This document shows positions 57,101 through 64,000 of a stretch of 64,000 nucleotides of DNA, piece by piece. The DNA is from Chrysochromulina tobinii. Taxonomy: Eukaryota; Haptophyta; Prymnesiales; Chrysochromulinaceae. Under the pieces are notes generated by a model. That model searched no databases. It saw only the letters and a program-made list of their open reading frames with translations, and was not told where the DNA came from. The stretch spans positions 1 to 64,000 of the forward strand of contig JWZX01003073.1 in NCBI GenBank assembly GCA_001275005.1. Direction: 5' to 3'. Numbering within the stretch: the stretch's first letter is position 1; every line of letters starts with the position of its first letter. The translations under genes were made by a program, and so were the position numbers.

Positions 57101-57914
57101 TCTGCACTCGTACCAGCGACGCCATGACTCCAAACAGCTCTGCGAGCTGCTCAAGAGCTACAACCGCATCGCGAGTTCGACGACGAGCCGCACGCTCATT
57201 TTGATCGACGTGACCTGTTCGATAGACTCGTTGATCGAGAAAACCAAGGCGTGCATCGGCGAGTTCTTCGATCGCTGCCAGAAGGTCTTGGATGAGGAGG
57301 GTATCGTCTCAGGCTTCGAGCTACAGCTTGCTGGGTTCTCAAACTACAACGTTCGAATGGAGGAAATCCTCGAGGCATCTACGTGGGAGCTGAAGCCGCA
57401 CAATTTATCGCTGTTCCTGAATTCGCTCCACGTTCGCGGCGGTTGGGGTGAGGAGGCGATCGAAGTCGGCTTGATGCATGCTCTGTCAGAGCACCAAAAG
57501 CGTCCCATCGACCAGATTATCATCATCGGTGACGCTCCTGCCAATTCACTCTCTGATATTGATCTTAAGCGTGGTGGCGACGGGAAATCCTACGGCCGTG
57601 ACTACTGGGACGCGCAGAGGCCTCCCTGGGCTCCATCTGGGATCCCCAAGAGAGATGCGGCTGGGATGCTGCAAGAGATCCAAGCTGTGAAACCAGTGCC
57701 TCTTCACTGCTACTGGATGGCCGGCAGAGCCAAAGATAGCTTCAATGCGATCGCAGCGTTGACTGGCGGTGGTACTTCGCAGAAGCTTGACGTCAACTCA
57801 AAAGAGGGCGCACAGCTGCTGACCGATGCTGTTTGCAAGCAGATCCTAACGTCGCTCGGAGGGGCGGCGCTCGCGGACGCCTACGAGCGGATGAAACCGT
57901 CTTTTAGCCGCTAG
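48128..57914 (+). CDS. Giant OTU-like / GTPase / SecA-like helicase / vWA protein
   Basis: There are three exons: to 49131, 49215-49476 and 49536-57914. Introns are 83 and 59 nt, both in phase. Length is about 3,214 residues if the ATG at 48128 is used; the frame is open from 48023, so a 5' exon is possible. Residues about 110-280 look OTU-like (LHALSAALG; DWLILALACLVLGRKILVYS; LNGQFYTPL), but the catalytic Cys context and His seem lost. A P-loop GTPase follows: GLTGVGKSTM (317), DTPGFGD (387), INQSD (G4). A helical region of about 1,900 residues precedes a SecA-like motor: EVPTGEGKSLVL (2403), LLIDEVDVFLD (2510), QIMGRSGRQGEKG (2868). The C-terminus is a vWA domain (2973-3093; LILIDVTCSIDS, IIIIGDAPAN). 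SecA couples ATP hydrolysis to polypeptide movement, and the other domains suggest ubiquitin or membrane recognition. The combined role is unknown. Confidence 0.85.
49132..49214 (+). other. 83-nt intron in the giant SecA-like gene with duplicated exon sequence
   Basis: The donor is CAGAT/GTATGC and the acceptor CATGCAG/GTATCT. The 13-mer CGATGATGCACAT occurs in the upstream exon (49101) and again at the intron's 3' end (49198). Splicing completes the P-loop helix in phase. Confidence 0.85.
49477..49535 (+). other. 59-nt intron in the giant SecA-like gene
   Basis: The donor is TGTCCA/GTCGTTAG and the acceptor TTCGACGCAG/GTCACG, phase 0. It joins the GTPase G3 region to the strand that carries the G4 motif (VIMLINQSD). 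The donor is not canonical beyond GT, so a nearby alternative is possible. Confidence 0.65.
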
Positions 57915-58741
57915 TCGGGTTGTAGCACATGCATGAATCGACACAAAACTCGTTGGAGCCGAAGGGGCTGGGAGTGGAGCCGAGCGAGGATGAGCGGAGA
58001 GAGCGAAGAGGTGTGCGTCGCCGTGCCGCTTGGCTGTTCCATGTGCAGTGGTGTGGGCTGGGGAAGTCATATCTTATGGAGGCACAAGGGCAAGGAAGCA
58101 CGGCAGAACCTGCTGAGGTGCCGAAGGAAGCTGCTGGAGTGCCGACTCGAGAGGGACCACGGAGATGCAGACACGCAACAGGAGGAGCACCGTGGCGCTG
58201 AACACCGTCTGTCCTGCATCTAAGGTACATGCATGGGGCGGGGTGGGGTTATGAAACGGCGATGAGCAGCGCCGGGGTTAGGGACACACAACGTTCGAGC
58301 ACAACGTGCGTACTCCGGAGCCCGTAGCCGGTGTGGGGGTGAGCAGTGCTGGTCGGTGGCTGGGTGGGGTGCGGTGAAGAGGCGAGCGAGGTCCTCGCAC
58401 CGCACTCCACAGCGGGGGCAGAGCCAGCAGCCACGCACCAGCGTGTTTCTACGCACAGCATGTGGACCGCCTGTGTGGGACTGAGATGTGAGTATGATGA
58501 AAACTGTCGGACAACACGAGGCAGCGCACGTATAAGCGAAGATTACGAACGAAAGTACAAAGTTAAAACCCGAGCGAACCCCGCCGCATTCTCGCACCAG
58601 CCGTATAAACTATAATCTCTCAGATGGTAAGCAATCAGAAAGGCATCGCTCGCATCTGAGGGGAAATAACAAATATCGCCCGAACCGCGCACGCAGAAGC
58701 CCAAAGCGGCTCGTCTTCACTAATCGAATCGTGTGTAGTCA
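57915..58741. other. Convergent 3' intergenic region
   Basis: This lies between the stops of the SecA-like gene (+) and the kinase-PARP gene (-). A pair of overlapping frames near 57930-58220 has no conserved motif and is treated as non-coding. Confidence 0.5.
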
Positions 58742-61177
58742 CTATGCTAGCTTCAGCAACCAGAGAACAACCACGTGGGACTCGTCGTAGATGCAGAATT
58801 CGTCGTACAGCGTGTTCCTATGAGCAGTGGAAGGCCCAGCATGCTGTGCACCACTCAGATTGAAGCGGCAGATGAACATAAAGTTGCCATTGGTGCCGCC
58901 CTTGCAGTATCCCTTCGACTTGTTTGGATCAGGTGCACCGTACAGTCCCTTGCCAAGCATGCCCGGGGCCGCATACCGGAGCAGAAGCCCCTCGTGCTCG
59001 ATATTGGCGGCCGCTTCTTGCGAGCACCCGTGGAAGAGCAGCGTGTCGCACCCGCCATATCCCTTCGCATGCTGGTATGCCTGCAGCGGGTCGATGTTGA
59101 ACGTTGAGCTCTTCTTGAACGCACGCAGCGCAGTCTCTTTCTGCACCATCACCGCGCTCGCCACGCGAAGATGCCCGTTTGAGCGCCGCTGCCGAGCATC
59201 AAAGAAAGCTCTGATTGCTTGCTCCGACACGCAGTTCTCAGCGAGCTCTAGCCAAAGCACCACGCCTGGCGCGCTTTGCTTCCGCCTCGCCTCTTCGTCC
59301 CGCAGCTGCTTGAGTCGCGCGTCCTGAGTTGCCAGGTTCTGTGAAAGCTGCAAGAGTTCACCTTCCGCCCTGCGCTTCTGGTCTTGAAGCTGACTAGCAC
59401 TCTCAGCCGCCTCTCGAATACCACGCTCCGCCTCCGCAGTGCGCTGCAGCAGTGCCGCCTTGGCCGCGCCGAGCCGCTGATGTTCCTGCGCCACTGCTGC
59501 CTCCGCATGCTTGACAACGGCCTCCTGCTTGTCAAGCAGTCTCTGGCGTTCCGCTGCTTCCCAACGATGCTGACGCTGGAGCCGCTCCTGTTCCGCCAGA
59601 GCCTGGCGCTCGGCGCCCGTGTCCAGAAACGGATGCCGCAATGCCTCCGCCGCGCTCATCCGCCGCTGCAGAGCATCAGCCAGGTTGGTGGCCGGCGGTC
59701 GGTCGAGGTCAAGAAGGCCGTCTAGAAAGGAGGGCAGATGATCGCCACCCTTCGAAGAGGCAGAAGCAGTTGACCAGCGCTGAAGTTGCTCGGTTGGAGG
59801 CGGGCTGAAAGTAAAGTCTCCTTCGTCGCAGCACATCAGGAGCGAGCAGACTCCGAAGGCGTACATGTCAGTTGCGGCCGTAGGCTGTGCGCATGCTTCG
59901 CTCGAGCGCATCTCGGGTGCAATGTACTTGGCTGTGACGACGCCGAAGGTCGAGCTGGCCACACTAGCGACCCAAAGGCTGGTAGCGCAAGGAGCTTGCT
60001 CGCGCACACCCTCAAAATCAGCCAAGTGAGCCGTCTCCTGAGATGAGATGAGCACATTCTCGAGCTTGAGATCTCCGTGCGCATAGCCGTGCGTGTGAAG
60101 ATGATCGAGTGCCTGTGCGAGCTGCATGAGCACGCGCCGCCGCTTCCAGAGCTCGGGCGCTAAGCGCGCACGCCACGAAGCGGCATCACCGTTCGCGTAA
60201 AATGGCAGCTGAACGTACGCGACAGGCATCGGTGTCGGTGGGTTCTTGGGTTGAAAGACTGCCTCGACTTGTACGATGTGAGGATGCTGTAGCTTACGCA
60301 GAGCCTCCACCTCGGCGACCAGACGCTTCCACTCCCTACCAGCGGCATCCAGCTCATACTCCTTGAGCACGCACGCAGTCGAACGGCCATGCGAATCGGT
60401 TCCGAACTCGGCACTAAAGATGCGATGGCGCGAGCTCCGATGATCAGCAATCACTTGCAGTTCTGAATACTGATCGAGCTCACGCTCTACAAGAAGACTT
60501 TGGATAGCCGCTCCGTCGATGGCACCGAGGCGAAGCAGCTGTTCCTGTGCGAGGAGCTCAGGAAAGTGCGTGGCCATACGCCAGATGCGCATGCGTTCGT
60601 GACGCAGCTTGGCTTCCGCCTGCTGCAGCTCGCGCCTGGCCTGGGCGGTAGCTTCCGCTGCTCCGGGAGGTGGCCGTCGCTTTTTCTCAGCGTGGCTGGC
60701 TTCGTGTAGATCGTCCGCAGCCTTTTCCCACTCGGCATGGAGCGTATGGAGCAGCGCTGTGTTCGGGAGCTGGCCGCTGAGGTATGCTTGAAGGTCGGCA
60801 AGCTCATCACGCAAGCTCGGAAGCCGCTGCAAGTAACCCCCGACGGACGGAAGCAGCGAGCCCTGCAGGGCCTCAAGTCGTTGCTGCTGCACGGGCGTTT
60901 GGGCAGTTGCCGGGTCGAGTAGATGTGCGGTCTCATCCTGCAGGAGCTGGTAGCGCTCCCCGTGGTCTTCACCGACACGAACGGCTCGTGATAGCTGCTC
61001 GACGTGAGCTTGTCTGGCTGAGTCACGACTCCTGACAAGCTCGAGTGTCGGAGAGGTGCCGTTGACGGCGGCACCCCGGATGAGCTCCTGGAGTTGCCGC
61101 AGCTGACTGCGGCTAGCTTCAACTTCCTCAAGGATGCGCCTCAGAGCATCGGCGATCGTGATGTCTTGCACAGCCAT
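58742..61177 (-). CDS. Pseudokinase-PARP fusion protein
   Basis: The protein has about 811 residues from the ATG at 61177 (MAVQDITIADALRR). The frame is open to 61240, so an upstream exon is possible. Residues 1-215 are coiled coil. A protein-kinase fold follows: VLKEYELD (Lys, about 267), HPHIVQVEAVF, HGDLKLENVL (HGD replaces HRD), ADFEGV (DFE replaces DFG), KYIAPEMRSS. The catalytic-loop change is tolerated in some kinases, but the DFG change argues for weak or no activity. A second coiled coil leads to a C-terminal PARP catalytic domain (713-811): TLLFHGCSQEAAANIEHEGL (His), GKGLYGAPDPNKSKGY (Tyr), and YDEFCIYDESHVVVLWLLKL. It would transfer ADP-ribose from NAD+ to a target. It is intronless and lies convergent with the SecA-like gene. 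Confidence 0.82.
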   Translation of the reverse strand: MAVQDITIADALRRILEEVEASRSQLRQLQELIRGAAVNGTSPTLELVRSRDSARQAHVEQLSRAVRVGEDHGERYQLLQDETAHLLDPATAQTPVQQQRLEALQGSLLPSVGGYLQRLPSLRDELADLQAYLSGQLPNTALLHTLHAEWEKAADDLHEASHAEKKRRPPPGAAEATAQARRELQQAEAKLRHERMRIWRMATHFPELLAQEQLLRLGAIDGAAIQSLLVERELDQYSELQVIADHRSSRHRIFSAEFGTDSHGRSTACVLKEYELDAAGREWKRLVAEVEALRKLQHPHIVQVEAVFQPKNPPTPMPVAYVQLPFYANGDAASWRARLAPELWKRRRVLMQLAQALDHLHTHGYAHGDLKLENVLISSQETAHLADFEGVREQAPCATSLWVASVASSTFGVVTAKYIAPEMRSSEACAQPTAATDMYAFGVCSLLMCCDEGDFTFSPPPTEQLQRWSTASASSKGGDHLPSFLDGLLDLDRPPATNLADALQRRMSAAEALRHPFLDTGAERQALAEQERLQRQHRWEAAERQRLLDKQEAVVKHAEAAVAQEHQRLGAAKAALLQRTAEAERGIREAAESASQLQDQKRRAEGELLQLSQNLATQDARLKQLRDEEARRKQSAPGVVLWLELAENCVSEQAIRAFFDARQRRSNGHLRVASAVMVQKETALRAFKKSSTFNIDPLQAYQHAKGYGGCDTLLFHGCSQEAAANIEHEGLLLRYAAPGMLGKGLYGAPDPNKSKGYCKGGTNGNFMFICRFNLSGAQHAGPSTAHRNTLYDEFCIYDESHVVVLWLLKLA

Positions 61178-61743
61178 GCCAGCAACTTCAAAGAGCTCAA
61201 CGGCGAGGATGCGCTCATAATAGGTGCTGCCATCGTACAAGAGAGCGCTTAAGGCCGCTTCACTATTGGCGAATTGGAGAAGCCCAGTCGACCTATGGAC
61301 AGAAGCGTTGAGTCAGGACACGATCTATGGATGCAGTAGGGATGTGAGCTCGCATACCCATCTATCCTCACGTCCAATACATCGCCATGGCATTGGAAAA
61401 TCCTGCGCGAGGTGAGCATTCTGTTCAAAATGCGAGAGCTCATGTCTGCTGGAGGTGGCACGCACCTTTTCAAGTGGCTGGAGTTCAGGCCATCCACATT
61501 TCGGACGCGCACGACTGTCGTCATCGACCACGATCGAGTCCGACGGAATGCGATGCTCGGGGCGGGGCGTACTGTGCTTTCCCTAGCGAGCGAGCTCCAT
61601 GATCGCGCTTCGCGTGAGCGTGAAGAGCCGCCGTGAATTCAAAGAAGGGCCTTATCTCCACTTTTTCTTTTTGCCGAAATTTCCAGGCGGGGTGTGCGGA
61701 CAAGTCCTATTCACAGATTCCTCGCGTCCCGAGAAATCTTCGA
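61178..61743. other. Divergent intergenic region
   Basis: This separates the kinase-PARP (-) and pseudouridine synthase (+) starts. The frame preceding the kinase-PARP ATG is open to 61240 and may hold part of a 5' exon. The frame preceding 61744 is open from 61633. No TTGAC array was seen. Confidence 0.5.
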
Positions 61744-62439
61744 ATGCTGCGAGGCGAGGACAAGGCGCTGGCCGCCGCCGCACTGGTCGGCGTCGTGCTC
61801 TTGCTATGGCGGTACTCACGCCGCGCAGGATCGCAGCAACAACCCGTGCGACAGCTCGCTGGCAATGTAATTGCATTGTACAAACCGTATAATACGCTGT
61901 GCTCTTTCGTCGATGAGGCCGGCGCGCGCGGCCGCACAACGCTCCTCACACTGAATCTCCCTGCGGGCCTCGTTAACGTTGGGCGTCTCGACCGCGACAG
62001 CGAAGGACTACTCTTGCTCACCGACGATGGCGTTCTGTGCAACCGCGTGCTGCAAGGCGGTGTTTCTAAACGGTACCACGTCCTTGTAGCAGGCACTCCG
62101 AGTGACGCTGCACTTGCTGCCATGGGAGCGGGCGGATTATGCATCCGTGGCCGGGCAACGCGCCCGTGCCGCATCCGCCGACTCGAGTATACGTCGACCG
62201 AAGCAGGGCTGCCCGGGACTAGCCACGTCGCATCCTGCAATCCGAGCAATTCGACGTGGCTGGAGTTCACGCTCGAGGAAGGCATGAATCGGCAAATCCG
62301 AAGGACGACGTTGCATTCAGGGCATCGGACATTGCGCCTCGTGAGGATGGGCGTGGGCACGTTGCAAGCGGAGCGGCTCGCGCTGCAGCCCGGTGAGTGG
62401 ATGTACGTTGAGCCGCACGATATTCTGCCCGACACATAG
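61744..62439 (+). CDS. RsuA/RluE-type pseudouridine synthase with an N-terminal hydrophobic helix
   Basis: The protein has about 231 residues from ATG 61744. A hydrophobic segment (LAAAALVGVVLLLWRYSRR) near the N-terminus could be a membrane anchor or organelle-targeting signal. The catalytic domain follows: NVIALYKPYNTLCSF, VGRLDRDSEGLLLLTDDG with the catalytic Asp in GRLDRDSEG, KRYHVLVAGTPSD, EGMNRQIRRTTLHSGHRTLR. These are the standard RsuA-family motifs. No S4 RNA-binding domain is present, as in RluE-like members. It should isomerise uridine in rRNA, most likely of plastid or mitochondrion given the bacterial ancestry, but location is inferred. Confidence 0.9.
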   Translation: MLRGEDKALAAAALVGVVLLLWRYSRRAGSQQQPVRQLAGNVIALYKPYNTLCSFVDEAGARGRTTLLTLNLPAGLVNVGRLDRDSEGLLLLTDDGVLCNRVLQGGVSKRYHVLVAGTPSDAALAAMGAGGLCIRGRATRPCRIRRLEYTSTEAGLPGTSHVASCNPSNSTWLEFTLEEGMNRQIRRTTLHSGHRTLRLVRMGVGTLQAERLALQPGEWMYVEPHDILPDT

Positions 62440-62538
62440 CAGGATACATTGGCGAAGTGGCGTACACAGTATCCGAAAGTACGAGTGTAGCGGGGGCGTA
62501 TGAGATGGACATACATAAACAACAGTCAACCCTGCGGA

Positions 62539-62592
62539 AGACTTGACTTGACTTCCCCGCGGGTTTGGACCTGTGTTTTGACTTGACTTGGC
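62539..62592 (+). promoter_or_regulatory. Two (TTGAC)n motifs upstream of the TFIIS-N gene
   Basis: GACTTGACTTGACTT (62539-62553) and TTGACTTGACTTGGCTTG (62578-62595) lie 70 and 20 bp before the ATG at 62609, on the sense strand. Confidence 0.6.
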
Positions 62593-62608
62593 TTGTGAAA
62601 ATCGATCG

Positions 62609-63261
62609 ATGTCGCACACTTCAGTCCTGCTCGTGGCGGAGCTTCACGACGCGCTGAAGCACGCGCTCGCTGAGCAGAGCACCGCGCACGCACAGCAGCA
62701 GGCGATCTTGAAGCAGCTGGCGGACGTTCGGGCGAAAGAGCAAGCTGCACTCCACTCAGCGCAGAACATCCTCTCATCCTTGAAATGCATGCGCATGACG
62801 CTCTCTGCTTTGCAGGCGACGCAGATTGGAGTCACCGTCAGCAAGCTCCGAAAGTCTGACGCAGTGGCTGTCGCCAGCATAAGTGCTGAACTCATCAAGT
62901 CGTGGAAGGCGATCGCAGAGTGTGGAGGCCGTGGAATGGAGGGCGACGGAGTGGTGGACAGGAGCGGCAAGTCACCCACGAAAGCAGCAGCCAGCAGCAG
63001 CAGCAGCAGCGCCGCCGCATGCAGCGATGAGGAACGGACGGTTGGCTCGGTCGCCAGGCTGCAGGACCGTTATGCCAAGCTCGAAGAGCAGAAGAACAGC
63101 CGCAAAAGTGAGCCCAGAGAGCCTTTCCCTGGATCTTCTTGCCTTCTTGCCGAGGTGCTGTGCTGACGTGCGACCCTCTTACCAATGTTCCCCTCGTCCT
63201 CACAGTCCATGCACTCGACGACAGGGAGGCGGGGGTGCTCCAGAAGAAGATAAGGAGGTGA
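62609..63261 (+). CDS. TFIIS N-terminal (LW) domain protein
   Basis: The ATG at 62609 starts exon 1 (62609-63107). A 98-nt GT-AG intron (63108-63205) joins in phase to a short last exon ending KKIRR-stop at 63261, giving about 184 residues. Residues about 55-110 match the TFIIS N-terminal domain: LKCMRMTLSALQATQIGVTV, SKLRKSDAVAVASISAELIK, SWKAI. This four-helix bundle is shared by TFIIS, Spn1/IWS1, Mediator Med26 and PPP1R10 and docks to transcription-elongation complexes. No central or zinc-ribbon domain of TFIIS follows, so it is not full-length TFIIS. A poly-Ser stretch and a coiled coil make up the rest. A role in transcription elongation is likely but the partner is unknown. Confidence 0.78.
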
Positions 63262-63676
63262 TCGATGAGAGTCGAGGGAAATCGAAGCAGCGACGACGGA
63301 CCGTGGGTCGCCCCAACCGGATACCCTGGCCCAAACCCCTGCACATGTGTCTCCCTCGTCCCCCTGGCACAAACATCACCCCGGGACCGCCGACGGAACG
63401 GAAAAGCCCCTTTTGCCCCAAATGCCACTTTTGTTTTGTTCAACATAAAGCTGATATGACCTAACGCTAACCCGCTGATCCTAACCAGGCGAGATGGGGG
63501 CGCGCAGCACTTGCACACACACACATGGCGAGAGGTCCGTGGACGACACGCCCGGACACACGACATGCGCGGGAACCGCCCCAAATGGTACAGAGGACGC
63601 CATGCAGAGAGAACGTGCCGGTCCGCCTGGCGGCAGCTTATCGAACGGATGCGACACGTGCAAGGGTTTCGGCCAC
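63262..63676. other. Convergent 3' intergenic region
   Basis: This lies between the TFIIS-N gene (+) and the partial gene (-). No gene was recognised. Confidence 0.5.
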
Positions 63677-64000
63677 TCAACCAGGGTTGCTGCTCGGCCC
63701 GGCCTGTTTTTTGGTGAACTCCTTCACCATCTTGCCCTGCTTTGCAGCGTCGACGATGGCAGCGGCGGCTTGCTGCGCTTTGAGCTTGTCGCGCACAGCT
63801 TTGGAGGCGTTTTTATTCGAGGCGAGCGTGGCCGCCTGGTTGTGGTGCGTCTGAACGGCCTCGACCTTCACACAGAAGATCGGCTCATACTTCTCCATCG
63901 GGAAGCACTCGCAAGGCTCTCGCCTGCATGTGCAGTGCTTCGTGGCCCAATGGGTTTTCATGACCGTCATCGAAGTGATCTTGATGCCTACACAGCCCGG
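63677..64000 (-). CDS. Hypothetical Cys-rich/Ala-Lys-rich protein, C-terminal part
   Basis: The frame is open to the window edge, so this is the 3' end of a gene that continues beyond. The visible 107 residues contain a Cys-rich patch (HCTCRREPCECF), a conserved-looking strand (KYEPIFCVKVEAVQTHHNQA), and an Ala/Lys-rich helix (KLKAQQAAAAIVDAAKQGK) before the stop. An ATG at 63970 could be a start, but upstream codons also read sensibly (GCVGIKITS). I do not recognise the family. Confidence 0.5.
   Translation of the reverse strand, partial: PGCVGIKITSMTVMKTHWATKHCTCRREPCECFPMEKYEPIFCVKVEAVQTHHNQAATLASNKNASKAVRDKLKAQQAAAAIVDAAKQGKMVKEFTKKQAGPSSNPG

Noticed and set aside
48128-57914. Bacterial contamination as the source of the SecA-like gene
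   Set aside because: It has two in-phase GT-AG introns, eukaryotic flanking genes (ARMC2, kinase-PARP) and the same GC-rich style.
57929-58223. Two overlapping small frames after the SecA-like gene
   Set aside because: They have no motif and a mixed composition, and they sit where a 3' UTR is expected.
1-64000. Transposase, integrase or reverse transcriptase genes
   Set aside because: No motif of these families was recognised. The only mobile-like signals are the intron duplications.

Overview
The window is nuclear DNA of a photosynthetic, flagellated, single-celled eukaryote. It is GC-rich and gene-dense, with few short GT-AG introns. It carries eukaryotic markers (ribosomal protein eS21, NECAP, a CDPK, the flagellar protein ARMC2, a TFIIS N-terminal-domain protein). 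Two plastid proteins have presequences with a signal peptide cleaved just before Phe (ADAF and ASAF), as expected for a red-algal-derived secondary plastid. A haptophyte fits best; a pelagophyte or other ochrophyte is possible. This is inference from content, because no database could be searched.

Layout. 1-8 kb: 3' part of a coiled-coil protein (+), a membrane RING protein (+), a membrane/TPR/START lipid-transfer protein (-), an HTTM-like membrane protein (-). 8-18.5 kb: an SGNH hydrolase (-) head-to-head with a DnaJ-PH-PDZ-FN3-UBA protein (+), a decayed GH5 cellulase (-), an unknown protein (+), a Kv channel (-) and a NOTUM/pectinacetylesterase gene (+) with a one-base frameshift. 18.6-31 kb: an EF-hand coiled-coil protein (+), a polyQ/TPR protein (-), a calflagin-like EF-hand protein (+), an LrgA/B (PLGG1-type) transporter (-) divergent from a plastid tocopherol-type methyltransferase (+). 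31-41.4 kb: eS21 (-), a DMT transporter (+), a plastid parvulin (+), a TMX-like PDI (+), NECAP (+), and a protein with a Nudix domain nested inside a methyltransferase fold (-). 41.6-48 kb: a CDPK, a BRCT protein and ARMC2 (all -). 48-58 kb: a giant OTU-like/GTPase/SecA-like/vWA protein of about 3,200 residues (+). 58.7-64 kb: a pseudokinase-PARP fusion (-), a pseudouridine synthase (+), a TFIIS-N protein (+) and a partial gene (-).

Three signals are most unusual. First, several introns begin with a direct copy of the first bases of the downstream exon (28, 31 and 16 nt in the three clearest cases). Two of these, in unrelated genes, also share an alignable 43-nt 3' tail, which suggests a family of mobile or duplication-born introns (introner-like). 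Second, a pentanucleotide (TTGAC)n motif sits just upstream of at least six start codons, always on the coding strand. Third, the giant SecA-like gene and the adjacent kinase-PARP gene have domain combinations I do not know from described proteins.

Genes are often head-to-head: there are seven divergent intact pairs, some only about 190 bp apart. Frame breaks occur in otherwise well-conserved genes, some at homopolymer runs, so residual assembly indels must be considered before calling pseudogenes.
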